Shown one piece after another: positions 46,853-57,215 of a stretch of 64,000 bases of DNA. Position 1 is the stretch's first letter. The number at the start of each line of letters is the position of its first letter. The translations under genes were made by a program, and so were the position numbers. The notes under the pieces are model-generated. The model searched no databases. It worked only from the letters and a program-made list of their open reading frames with translations, and was not told the DNA's origin. Source of the DNA: Rhodamnia argentea (lineage: Eukaryota > Streptophyta > Magnoliopsida > Myrtales > Myrtaceae); contig NC_063160.1 in NCBI RefSeq assembly GCF_020921035.1, positions 21,363,595 to 21,427,594 of the forward strand, in the 5' to 3' direction.

Positions 46853-47592
46853 GGTCATTATAAATATAATCCAAAAGTTTAAACTAATAGTGGATAGATC
46901 CGTTTTCACATCTCTTATTATGGTTACAACCCGTTATACTGAATTTGTAGTGGGGTTGAATTCAATTGCTGAATCATTGTCATTCGAGTTTTAGCAGCTG
47001 TAGTTCATAAAGTGCACATGTTTTGGATCCGTGAGTTAAATTTCTTGTCTTGGTCAAGTGCTCCTTTAATATGTAGGCCCAAAAAGTTTAAAAACAAAAA
47101 AGTTGCGCCCTCATGTTTCCGACACTGTTGGTGAAAAGTTTGAGCGACATGATCCGTGAACATCACGCCCAAAAGAAAGCAAAAACAAAGGGTCGAATAT
47201 TAAACTTGTATTTTGTCCCTCTTAGGTAATTACATGAGATCAAGTGCTAAAACATTGTCTTTTGTTGCCTTTCTGCTTTACAATGATTTCTCATTTTTCG
47301 CTTGAGTTCTAAGCCCAAGTTGAATTTGAACATCAAGGTCGTCCACGATCCAGATATGTTCTTGAGAAACCTCTTCTTTTCGATTGTTTCAAATTCTGAC
47401 CCGATAATAATAAGACTCGGTGCTCTATGTTTGTTCAACTTTATAAGTGGAATAAGTGCATTTGAACTTGAATGATGTGACGCGACACTGTTCGACTTAA
47501 AGACAAGACATTGAATGAACTATTTTTCCCGACCCTAGCACGTTCCTATTCATCCAAGTCTTTTTTTTTTCTCCTTAGATGCAAATATACTA
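46853..47592. other. Dirigent-unit flank, no gene
   Basis: 46.86-47.4 kb matches 55.65-56.33 kb after locus G, confirming that loci E and G come from the same duplicated segment. No gene. Confidence 0.5.
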
Positions 47593-49038
47593 CTGTTCCG
47601 TTTGTTTCGCGAAAAATATGACCTTTTCGGAAAATGTTTTTCGGGAAGTCATTTTCTAGAAAAATGACTTCCTTTTCCGATGTTCGGCAAAAACTTGAAA
47701 AAGTTCTGGAAAATGTTTTCCGCCGTTTGGTAAGGAAAATTCGTCTTATTTTAAGTTCGGAGACTTGATTATATTAATTTTTTAATTAATGCCCTTCCGG
47801 TACCAATTTCATGAAAAAAATTCAATTTGGCAATTTCGATGAATTCTGACTTGAAGTTCAAAGGTGCAATTTTTTGGATTTTCTTTTTATGATTTTTTTT
47901 TTTATATTTTGAAATTAAAAAATAAAGGAAAATTAAAGTGAATTGGTTAAAGGTGGGGAGGCGTCTTGAGCTCACGCTCGAGACGATATGCCTGTGTTTC
48001 ATAAAATTGAATAAATTAGTAAGGATAAGTGGTTTTTCAATAAAATGCATCTTCCCCAAATCCTGGCGTGGATTCTTGTAATCAAACGACGACCAGGCAA
48101 ATTCAGATTTTTTTTTGTTTTTTTTTTTCATTTTTCTGGTAAATAAAGAGTTGTAAAAGAAATTAGAACGCTACTCACTCGCCCATCCGATCAAAATTCA
48201 ATCTTTGGCAAAACCGTTAAAGTCACCGTGCACCAATCTCACTAATCGCTACTAAGTTATTCTGGTCTCCCCCTAGGAAAATCTGACCCCTAAATAGTAG
48301 CAACCTTAGCGATTGACATGTCAACACATAGAAATCCAACCATGTAGTAGAAGAAAGTTAAAATCAAGCAATAATGCTGAAAGAACTAACTGACACACTA
48401 TGCTCTTCTTGCTTAAAAGATCAGTGATAATCATGAAACTTATGATTCCCCTGCGAAGAAGCCTGCTTCATCTGGTTTGGGATCGGACCACCCTGCATCA
48501 CCAAGATCAGCATGGGTGGCTGCGCCAGCTGGACCAACCGCACGTCGTGGTACGAGATGGAGCTCTGCGTGGAGCACGAGAAGTTCGGGACGGATGTCAC
48601 GACTTTATTCCTCGCTATAGCTTTCCTTGCTCGAGGCCGAAACCACCGGCTGCGTCCGTGGCCAGCAACCTGCCGAGGGAGAAGAAGGAATACTAAAAAA
48701 AAACACAAAAAAAATAATAATAAAGAAAGTAATTAAAAAATAGATTTTATCCGAAAAATTAAAAATGAAATTTTTGAATTTTGAAAAAATAAATAAAAAA
48801 CGAAAAGAAAGCAAAAAATAATTAAAAAGAAACAATAGTTGAAAGAGAGGAGGAATGAAAAGTGTGGAAAATGTTTTCCTCTTTTCAAAATGAGGAAATC
48901 ATTTTCCTTAGTTTTAGAACGTTCTTTTTGTTGACTGGAAAATATTTTCCGTTGACCGCTCATTTTCCACCCCCCAAACACCGGAAATTGGGGAAAATGT
49001 TTTCCGGAAAAATATTTTCCGTGAAACAAACGGAGCCC
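47593..49038. mobile_element. Inverted-repeat element with GC-rich passenger
   Basis: Left TTCCGTTTGTTTCGCGAAAA and right ...GAAACAAACGGAGCCC are inverted terminal arms; GGAAAATGTTTTCC palindromes occur in both subterminal regions. About 1.45 kb. The flank without the element is seen at about 41.8 kb. The middle (48.44-48.69 kb) is GC-rich in an AT-rich element and is open over 60-98 codons in three plus frames and one minus frame, which could be a captured host gene piece; I do not recognise it. No transposase. Confidence 0.65.
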
Positions 49039-50240
49039 AAATCTTTCAAATTTTGCCATTGTAGTTGTCCAACCTTTTTTACTCCTTAGATGCAAATCAT
49101 ATTTATTGGTTTCATGAACTTGACAACATGCCACTTACAAATACCAATAATTGGGTCCTAGAACATGAATCACCACGTTTCATTACTTACGATTCATATT
49201 ACAAACCTCGATGTGAGAGAGTAGAGCACATTGGACAATCTTTTTATTATGAATATGCAACGCCACCGATTACGACATCACTTTATATTTGCCAAAAAAA
49301 ACAGGCTATTATGAAACCTAAGTTCAATTACATTACTGAATCATATTGGGCTCTACACATCTCAGTCTAGTGAAAATGTGGCAGGAGGGCTTACTATAGG
49401 CATATCGTTGTAGTAGTGACCGATGATAGATGGGCTCAATAATCATTAGTCGTGACTATGTAGAAATGGCTAAGGTCCTCTCTCCATTTCCTAACATACA
49501 TGCTCTGCCATCCCATCCATCGAGAGCCGTCAAGGTAAATGGGAGATTCGAGAGAAAGACCTGAGTAAAGAAGCTCGATTATTTGGGGATCCATATAAAT
49601 GTATTGCGATCTTGAGTTGAATGTTATATTTATATTGGTTCGGTGACTTTCTTACAGAACGTTCTTAATTATTATAATTCTATTTTGACAAAAAAAAAAC
49701 TGTAATATTTTGATATAAATCACTCTCTACATTCAAATTTTTCTACTATACCTATATATACCTTACGTATGTAAAAAATTTAGGAAATGACATCACAAAT
49801 GCCATTACTTTTGTACGGCGCTGACTTTGATGCCACAGTTTTTCAATCGGTTTCTTAATTGCCATAACTTATTTTTTTTAAAAAAATCTCACTTGAGTGA
49901 TGTTAGCGATTTTCCTTGCAAAAAAATCCGATATGGGATTAAAATTCGTGGCACTTGTGGTGATTTTTTAAAATTATGTTACACTGGTGATCGATCAAAA
50001 AGTTATGGCACTTGTCGCGAATGTTTTTTTACAATTTATGGTACTTAAGATATCGAAAGTTATGGCATTAAAGTGAATGACGTATGAAAGTTATGGCACT
50101 TATAGTATGATTTTTGTCTAAAATTATATGCCTTTGTGACGTGAACCCGTGCGAAGCATGGCATGTTTTTTTGTATAAATAAAACGTGCAAAGACAAGCC
50201 ATTTATATCCTATAAAAAAGCTCAGTGTCAATTTCCCTAA
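49039..50240. other. Upstream segment of dirigent locus F
   Basis: Repeats the locus E upstream flank (42.2-43.75 kb), including a worn MITE copy at about 49.78-50.11 kb. No gene. Confidence 0.5.
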
Positions 50241-50415
50241 CCGCAAATACGATGACTTAATAAGGTCAACAAAATATTGGAGTCGATCGCCGATAAAAAA
50301 AAGCACGACTAATTAGTGATTGCCCTGATTGGTTTCGACAACTTATGTTCCTTCCGTCTCTAAAGATGTGTCCTTTTCGTAAGTCTTCTTTTCGAGTTCA
50401 TTTTCGCCTATAATT
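50241..50415 (+). promoter_or_regulatory. Dirigent promoter block, locus F
   Basis: Starts CCGCAAATACGATGACTTAA and ends TATAATT at 50409-50415, 48 bp before the ATG. Retained although the gene is dead. Confidence 0.5.
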
Positions 50416-50462
50416 TCTTTCCAACAGTGGTTTTTTCCCACCAATTTCAGATTGAAAGAGAG

Positions 50463-51032
50463 ATGGCAAAGCTAGGTTTAATGGCAATGGTGGCGGTGGC
50501 TCTTGGACACTCGCCCGTGCTGGTACAGATGACCCTAAAAAGGTCGACGCGTGGTTCACTAGGCTTAGCCACGCCAAGCGCAAGACCACACGCCTCCATT
50601 TCTACTTACACAACACGCCCTCGGGCAAGAGCCCAACGGCGGTGCGCAACGTCGAGGCCGCAATGACCCAGAAGTCCCCGACACTATTCGGGGTGGTCAA
50701 CATCATCGACGACCCATTTACTAAGGGGCCCAAGCCCGAGTCCCCCACCCCCTCGTGGGCCGGACTCGGGGGTTCTACGCCTCAATTAGGCTCAAGTTGA
50801 TGACCTACTTATGGACATGAACTTCATCTTCACGAGCTCGGAATACACCAATAGCACTCTAAGCATATTGGGCCGCAACCTGCCATTTGAGACTTATCGG
50901 GAGCTGCCCATCGTCAGCGAGACCGACATTTTTCGGTTGGCAAGCGGAACAGCGGGGGCGAAGACGTACTTTCTCAACCTCACTACCCGCGATGCGGTAG
51001 TTGAATATAAGGTAATAGCTACGCATTACTAA
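50463..51032 (+). pseudogene. Dirigent locus F, decayed
   Basis: Begins MAKLGLMAMVAVALG, then loses about 20 bp of the signal peptide, which shifts the frame. Further on there is an extra 5 bp in the region of PESPLVGR (about 50,745) and a 1-bp loss near 50,800. The last 73 codons are open again (MDMNFIFTSSEYTNSTLSI to AVVEYKVIATHY). Several otherwise conserved residues have drifted, such as IVGGTG to IVSETD. Older as a pseudogene than B or E. Confidence 0.9.
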
Positions 51033-51937
51033 ACACTTGGGACATGTATTGGCTAATGTTATTGTCCACCTCTTTCATTCTGACCTCCTGATTTTATGCG
51101 GGCCAAAGGTCATGGCGCAATTATGTCTTTGTAGCTTGTGTGTAGAAGTAGATGAGGTGTTGTCCTTTCATTTGGTAATGCTGGACGTGCTTTTCCTTTT
51201 TTATTGATTCGTGGTGGAGGTTATCTTTTTGTGAGGCTTTAGTCTGGACTCGGTTTATCGCTAGAAGAGAGATCCCGCCACCTAACTGAAATACGAAGAA
51301 AGTAAGTGATGTGCAAGTTTCGCCCTCTTGAAAAATACAAACTTGCTGAATATGTCGATGGTTTTTACCCACCTAATAATTCTGGAGTTTGAAGTAATCG
51401 ACATGAAAAGTTAACGTAGTGTTTTGGGAATTTCGTATTATAGAATTACTGGTGGATTCGGTTTTCCTTATGAAAACTGACTTACGGGAAGCCAAACTAG
51501 CTAAGCACAATCAACCCCTTAACAATAATTCGGATAGGTGCATTCAAGATCGGAGAAATTGACACAAATGGTCCCCGAACTTTGGCTCAGTACGCAATGT
51601 CTCCATCGAGCTTTTAATTCATTTAATGTGGTCCTTAAACTATTCCTAAATATTCAATCTAATCCCTTAACCTTCAATCAGTTACTTAAATGCCATAACC
51701 TATTTTTGCTTTTAAAAAGATCTCATTTGAGTAACGTCATCAATTTCCCTTGCCAAAAGATCCGATATGGTATTAAAATTTGTGGCACTTGTGATGAAAT
51801 TTTTTTTTTTTTTAGTTATGGTACACTAATGAACGATTGGAAAGTCATGACACTTGTGGTGAATGTATTTTTACATGTTATGACACTTAGGAGATCAATT
51901 GAGAAGTTATGGCACCAAAATAAGTCCCGTACGAAAG
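51033..51937. other. 3' flank of F joined to upstream flank of G
   Basis: 51.03-51.66 kb is the locus E-type 3' flank, cut short inside the inverted-repeat element stub (about 51,555-51,670). From there the sequence is the worn-MITE upstream flank of locus G. The joint near 51,670 is a likely unequal-crossover or deletion point. No gene. Confidence 0.55.
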
Positions 51938-52746
51938 GGAAAAAGTGTCAAAAAAGTCCTAAACACATTGCATTTGTGCCAATTCAGTCATAAATCTTTT
52001 TGTTTTTTTTTTTATAATCCAGGATCCGCCAGTCGTAATCGAGTCAACTCACCACCACCCGAAGGGCGGCGAAAAACCTTTCCGACGGCGACTATACCTG
52101 GAGGGAGGCTAGCCCCGCAACCCACCAACAAGGGCCCCCCACTTAAGTCCGAGAAACGCGTTGGGAGGGTTTTGAACCTTCGACCAGCTTATACCTTAAG
52201 GCCAAAGAGCTCAAAGCTCACCAAACGCGCCATGCCCGTGGTGGGTATCATAAATCTTTTTTTGGTGCCAATTCAATCATAAATCTTTTGTATTGATGTT
52301 AATTCAATCTTAAACATTTTGCATTGGTGTCAATTCGGTTATAAACCTTCGCATTTGTGCCAATTGAGTCAATCCGACAACTTTTGGGCGACAATTTCTG
52401 ACGTAGACGCCGGTTGCCCTATGTGGCACGGCTAGCGCCGATGTGGATTATTTTTTATATTATTTTGATATGTTTAAATATTTTTAATAATTTGTTTGGT
52501 TTTTTCTTCTTTTCTTCTTTTTCTTTTCTTGCACTTCTTTAAAAAAATATTGAAAGTATTTAAAAATATTAAAATAATATTAAAATGTCCACATTAATGC
52601 TAGCCGTGCTACGTAGGACAATTGACGTCTACTTCAGAAATTTCTGGTCAAAATTTTCCGGATTGACTCAATTGATACAAGTGCAAAATGTTTATAATTA
52701 AAGTGGCACAAATGTAATAGGTTTAGGACTTTTTTGACACTTTTCC
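51938..52746. mobile_element. Mutator-type MITE hosting a SINE
   Basis: Left GGGAAAAAGTGTCAAAAAAG and right ...TTTTTTGACACTTTTCC are inverted repeats. The outside bases CGTACGAAA and TGTATGAAA match at seven of nine positions, a worn 9-bp target duplication; the unfilled site reads CGTATGAAA at about 50,080. Noncoding. Its left arm is interrupted by the SINE at 52002-52247. Confidence 0.75.
52002..52247 (-). mobile_element. tRNA-derived SINE, nested in a MITE
   Basis: About 246 bp on the minus strand. Its head carries Pol III box A-like TGGCGCGTTTGG (complement of 52221-52232) and box B GGTTCAAAACCC (complement of 52168-52179), about 42 bp apart as in tRNAs. Its tail is an A-run, seen as T at 52003-52013. 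It is flanked by an exact 14-bp direct repeat, TCATAAATCTTTTT, at 51988-52001 and 52248-52261, produced by LINE-type insertion. The family is not identified. Not a tRNA gene: no acceptor stem or full cloverleaf. Confidence 0.88.
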
Positions 52747-52880
52747 TTGTATGAAATTTATGATATTCGTGTTATCATTTTTATTTAGAAATAATATGCC
52801 TTTTTAACATGTCCTCTCGTCCAACGCATGGCATGTTTTCTAACTAAAACGTGCAAAAAACTGATTTTATTAGGGTCAAT
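52747..52880. other. Flank between MITE and locus G promoter block
   Basis: Shared with about 43.65-43.78 kb. No feature. Confidence 0.4.
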
Positions 52881-53052
52881 TTCGCTAACCGCAAAGACGA
52901 TGACTTAATAAGGTCAACAAAATAATGGAGTCGGACGCTGATAAAAAAGCACGACTAATTAGTGATTAGATTCGACAACTTATGTTGCTTCCGTCTGAAA
53001 AGATGCATTCTTTTGGTAAGTCTCCTTTTTGAGTTCATTGTGGCCTATAAAT
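52881..53052 (+). promoter_or_regulatory. Dirigent promoter block and TATA box, locus G
   Basis: TTCGCTAACCGCAAAGACGA begins the shared block, with AAGGTCAACAAAATAATGG in its middle (GGTCAA is a W-box core on the minus strand). TATAAAT is at 53046-53052, 49 bp before the ATG. Confidence 0.6.
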
Positions 53053-53100
53053 TGTTTCCAACAGTATCGTTTTTCCCAACAATTTCAGGTTGAAAGAGAG

Positions 53101-53685
53101 ATGGCAAAGCTAGGTTTAATGGCAATGGTGGCGGTGGCACTTGCGCTGGTGGCTACAGCCGCGATACTCGCCCGTGCTAAGACAGATGACCCTGAGAAGG
53201 TCGACGCTTGGTTCAGTAGGCTAAGCCACGCCAAGCGCAAGACCACACGCCTTCACTTCTACTTTCACGACACACCCTCGGGCAAGAGTCCCACGGCGGT
53301 GCGCGTTGCCAAGGCAGCGATGACCAAGAAGTCCTCGACAACGTTCGGGGCGGTCACCATCATCGACGACCCATTGACCGAGGGGCCCGAGCCGGAGTCC
53401 CCCCTCTTGGGCCGGGCTCAGGGGTTCTATGGTAATGTTGGGCTCGAGTCGATGGCCCTGCTCATGAGCATGAACCTCGTATTCACAAGTCCGAAGTTCA
53501 ACGGCAGCACTCTGAGCATATTGGGCCGCAATCCAATACTCGAGACCTATCGGGAGATGCCCATTGTAGGTGGGACAGGGGTTTTTCGGCTGGCGAGCGG
53601 AATAGCGACGGCGAAGACGTACTTTTTCAACTCCACCACGGGGGATGCGGTAGTTGAATATAATCTGATATATATGCATTACTAA
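53101..53685 (+). CDS. Dirigent protein, locus G
   Basis: Single exon, 194 residues. The start MAKLGLMAMV matches the other copies and follows the leader GAAAGAGAG. An in-frame ATG 72 bp upstream (53029) is rejected because it lies before the TATA box. Signal peptide about 1-26, then the dirigent domain with His52, Asp57 (LHFYFHD), DDPLTEGPEPE (89-99), GRAQGFY (104-110), NGST (134), Arg163 (GVFRLASG) and TTGDAVVEY. It is expected to act in the apoplast in stereoselective phenoxy-radical coupling. It has more Lys than D (KTDD, VAKAAMTKK), giving a more basic N-terminal half. Closest to locus E and F by sequence and flanks. Confidence 0.95.
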   Translation: MAKLGLMAMVAVALALVATAAILARAKTDDPEKVDAWFSRLSHAKRKTTRLHFYFHDTPSGKSPTAVRVAKAAMTKKSSTTFGAVTIIDDPLTEGPEPESPLLGRAQGFYGNVGLESMALLMSMNLVFTSPKFNGSTLSILGRNPILETYREMPIVGGTGVFRLASGIATAKTYFFNSTTGDAVVEYNLIYMHY

Positions 53686-54151
53686 ACACTTTGGACATGT
53701 AATGGCGCATGTTGTAGTCCGCTTCTTCTTTCATTTTGACCTTTTGGTTCTATGCGGGCCCAATGTCGTGGCGTAATTATATCGTTGTAGCTTGTGTGTG
53801 GATGAGGTGTTGTCCTCTATTTGGTAATGCTTTTAAAGTGATGTTCAATTTTGATTGATTCGAGTCGGGGCGGAGATTCAAATTGGACGTTATGGTATCC
53901 TTTTATGAGGCTCTAGCTTGGACTCGGATTATCGCTAGGAGAGAGATCCAGTCACCTAACTGAAGTGCGAAGAAAGTAGGTGATGTGCAAGTTTCACCAT
54001 CTTGAGAAATAGAAACTTACCCACCTAATAATTCTGAAATTTGAAGTAATCGACATGAAAATTAACTTTTTGTTTAGGGAATTTCATATTGTAGGATTGT
54101 TGAATGCTTAGGGATTGCGTTTTCCATATGAAAACTGTCTCGGGAATCCAA
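53686..54151. other. 3' flank of dirigent locus G
   Basis: Matches the locus E 3' flank. No gene. Confidence 0.5.
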
Positions 54152-54417
54152 GGGCTCGCATGGTAACACTTCTACTCTAGAAATCAATTTTTGACCAAAA
54201 GTTGATTTTTCTACTTTTACCTATCAAGCAAAAGTTAATATTTCTACTTCTATAAAAAAAAAAAAAATTTACTTCTTCAAGTGACTTCAAAATTATTTCC
54301 GGACCAAAAAAATGTTCCAGAAGTAGAAAAATAAAGTTGTATAAACAAGCAAATTTTTACTCCGGAAGCACTTTCTAAGCAGAAATTCTATTCCATAAGT
54401 GTTATCATGCGCGCATC
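54152..54417. mobile_element. Small hAT-like MITE
   Basis: Left GGGCTCGCATGGTAACACTT and the complement of the right end (ATGCGCGCATGATAACACTT) form imperfect inverted repeats. About 266 bp. The equivalent flank at about 45,500 lacks it (AAGCCAAACTAGC). The target duplication is unclear, so the superfamily is only a guess from the end sequence. Confidence 0.65.
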
Positions 54418-54508
54418 ATACTAGCTAAGCACAAGCAACCCTTTAACAATATATCCATTGCTCTGCGTCTCTCCAACTTAGGAATTGGAATAAGTGCATT
54501 CAAGATTA

Positions 54509-55642
54509 GAGATACTAACACAAATAGTCCATAAACATTGACTCAACGTGCAAAGTCATCATTGAACTTTTGAATTGACGCTATTCTTAGATGTTCAACG
54601 CAACCCCTTAAATTTTCATAAAAATGGTAGAAAATTTCATAATTACATTACTGTTCAGCCTTTAGAATATCTTTTGCTCTCAATCTATTTCCTAAATTAA
54701 CGAAAAATAATATGGCTCCTTTATTACTTTTTTACCTTTTTGGTTTTTACAAATGTTACGACATTTCTATTTATGCAAATTTACTTTATGATCTTTACAA
54801 TAGTAAAAGTAGAGCCTCTTTTGAATTTGTATCAGGTTGACATTTCTTCTATAATAATTCCCGATATACAGATTTAACAAAATTCAGTTAAGAAAACACA
54901 GAGCCCAAAAATCTGAAATTTTTATCTACCAAAAAAATTAGGAACAAGATTTAGGTTAATATAAGCACGAGAAAAAGATAGTAGCATAAATGGTCTCTAA
55001 ACTTTGGTCTAATGTACAGTGTCGTTCCTGAACTTTTTATTAGTTCAATATAATCTCTGAACTTTGGTTTAATGCTCAATATGGTCCCTAACCTTTTAAA
55101 TATTTTCATACAGTTTGGCGACTACATTGAACATTTATTAATAGTTCGAGGATTATATTAAAAAAATTGAAAATTCAAGGACGATAGTATACATTTGACC
55201 AAAATTCGGGGACCACATTCAACAAATTAAAATATGATAAATTTATCAATAGTTTAGTAACTTATTTGTAATATAAAAGGAATATGAATCCAATATAACT
55301 CTAAATGATGTTATATTTCTACCTTTAGTTAAAATATATTTAAACTGAATTACAGCAATATTTATAAGACCGAAAAGCTAAAAAGGAAATAAAAATATAG
55401 TATATTTATTGTTGATTTAAGAAATAGATCGGAATGAAAAGATACTACAAAATCTGGTAATAGTGTAATTATAAGAAGTTGCTAATAATACCAAATGACC
55501 GATTTGATTTTGTTATGGAAAGTTGAGGCATCAAATTGAACAAATTGAAAAATTTAGGAATTGGATTGAACATTTAGGAATAACTTAAGAACTAAATTGA
55601 AAGAAGTAAAAGTCCGAGGATAAAATTGCACATCTAGGCAAT
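54509..55642. mobile_element. Inverted-repeat element, partner of 45595
   Basis: Left end GAGATACTAACACAAATAGT and the interior match 45595-46852, brought here by segment duplication. The right end is cut short near CACATCTAGGC, so the terminal arm is missing. Noncoding. Confidence 0.6.
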
Positions 55643-56368
55643 TCGGGAGATCCGTTTTCACATCTGCTTTTATGGTTCCAACCCGCTACACTGAATTTGT
55701 AGTGGGGTGGAATTCAATTGCTGAATCATTGTCGTTCGATTAGGTATGTGTCGTTCGAGTTTTAAATATGTAGGCCCAAAAAAAAAAAGGATGCGCCCTC
55801 ATATTTCCGACACTTCTGGTGAAAAGTTCGAGCGACATGATCCGTGAACATCACAGCCAAAGGAAAGCAAAAACAAGCGTCGAATATTCCATGACGTAAA
55901 TTTGTGTTTCGTCCCTTTTAGGTAGTCACATGAAATCAAGTGCTAAAAAATTGTCTTTTGTTGCCCTTCCTGCTTTACAATGATTCTTTGGTTTTTTTTA
56001 GGTGCGCGCAAATTGGCCCGGACACCTCGGTTATCAAAAGAAAAAGAAAAAACGATTCCCTCATTTTTCGCTTATGAGTTCTAAGCCCAAGTTGAATTTG
56101 AGCATCCTGGATCATAGATAATCATCCGATTTCCAAAATTCTTATCTACAGATGTCACAAGGAGAGTTATCTTTCAAGAAACTACAATATTATTCTTGCT
56201 CGATTTTGCTTTAACAAAACAGACTTTCGAGACGTGAAGCTTCCAATGACTAGTATTAACTTCAAAGGTCATCCAAGATCGGATATGTTCTTGAGAGACC
56301 TGTTCTTCTCGGTTTCTTCAAATTCGGACCCAACTTATCGTAATCTAAATAAATATAGACAAGGACAA
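55643..56368. other. Last part of the dirigent-unit flank
   Basis: Matches 46.86-47.4 kb. From about 56,340 on, no further match to the dirigent units is seen, so the array ends here. No gene. Confidence 0.5.
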
Positions 56369-56825
56369 GGGGAAATTAACTATAAAATTCTAACCTATTG
56401 TTATTGTGTCGGTTCAGTCCTTAACATTTCTTTTTTGTCGATTCAGTCCCGAACCTTTTGTAATTGTATCGATTTAATCCATGACGTCATGATATTTTAA
56501 TATTTTTTTTAATTTTTCTTTTATTTTTTCATTTTCCTTTCGTTTTTTTCATTTTTTTTTTCTTCCTCCAGCCGATCTCTAGGGAAGCTTGCCCTGGCAG
56601 GCCACTAGCGACGGCAAGCCTCGCCCCCCGCCCGCATCATTGTGAGCCTCACCATGGCTAAGTCATTGGACGGTCGGCATCCACGTCGACAGTGTCAAAA
56701 TTGATCGGGTGAACCGAATTGGCACAATTACAAAATGTTTAGAATTGAATCGGTAAAAATAAAAAATTTAGAATTGAATTAACATAATTGTAATAGGTTT
56801 AGGATTTTTATTTGATAATTTTGTC
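56369..56825. mobile_element. Inverted-repeat element with GC-rich core
   Basis: Left GGGGAAATTAAC and right ...TTTGATAATTTTGTC are inverted, with TGTCGGTTCAGTCC facing GAATTGGCACAATTAC-type phrases. The core at about 56570-56660 is GC-rich (CCAGCCGATCTC, GGCAAGCCTCGCC). Noncoding. It marks the border between the dirigent array and the unique right side. Confidence 0.6.
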
Positions 56826-57215
56826 AAAGGATAACAGCTAATCATCTACGCCAGAATCAGAGGGTAATGTTCCATCAATCGCGCAAGCAGGGTGGTCCAC
56901 CACAATCATATTCCAACCCAACATGTCCAATCCCCCAACCAATAGTCAATATTTTTGCTCTTTGAGCGCTCGATTATGGCTTTAAATCAGGCAGTAGCTT
57001 CCACGATGAAATAAACTTCGACTTATGTCGTACTCCACGGGGGTCTACCTCCATAAATTTATTCATACCTGCATCAGCATTGCATCGGCCATAGAATCCA
57101 TCTGTGGTTAAGACAAACGTAGCCTCAAGGAACAAGAAATTATTTCCAAGGCAGCAAGAAAGGAGAGTTTTGAGAAGTCAATCAAACTTTGCTCTTCATC
57201 TTCTTTGTATTGAGC
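56826..57215. other. Promoter side of the PI-PLC-like gene
   Basis: Unique sequence. No confident TATA box; a pyrimidine-rich stretch (TTGCTCTTCATCTTC) precedes the ATG. Confidence 0.4.

Noticed and set aside
52168-52232. tRNA gene on the minus strand
   Set aside because: Box A and box B are present, but there is no cloverleaf, and target-site duplications and an A-rich tail show a SINE.
53029-53100. Upstream in-frame ATG giving a 218-residue dirigent G
   Set aside because: The ATG lies before the TATA box, and the extra residues precede the conserved MAKLG start and the signal peptide.
57189-57215. Upstream in-frame ATG of the PI-PLC-like gene (MLFIFFVLS start)
   Set aside because: The family starts at MGS; the extra nine residues would destroy the myristoylation-type start. 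Not excluded without transcript data.
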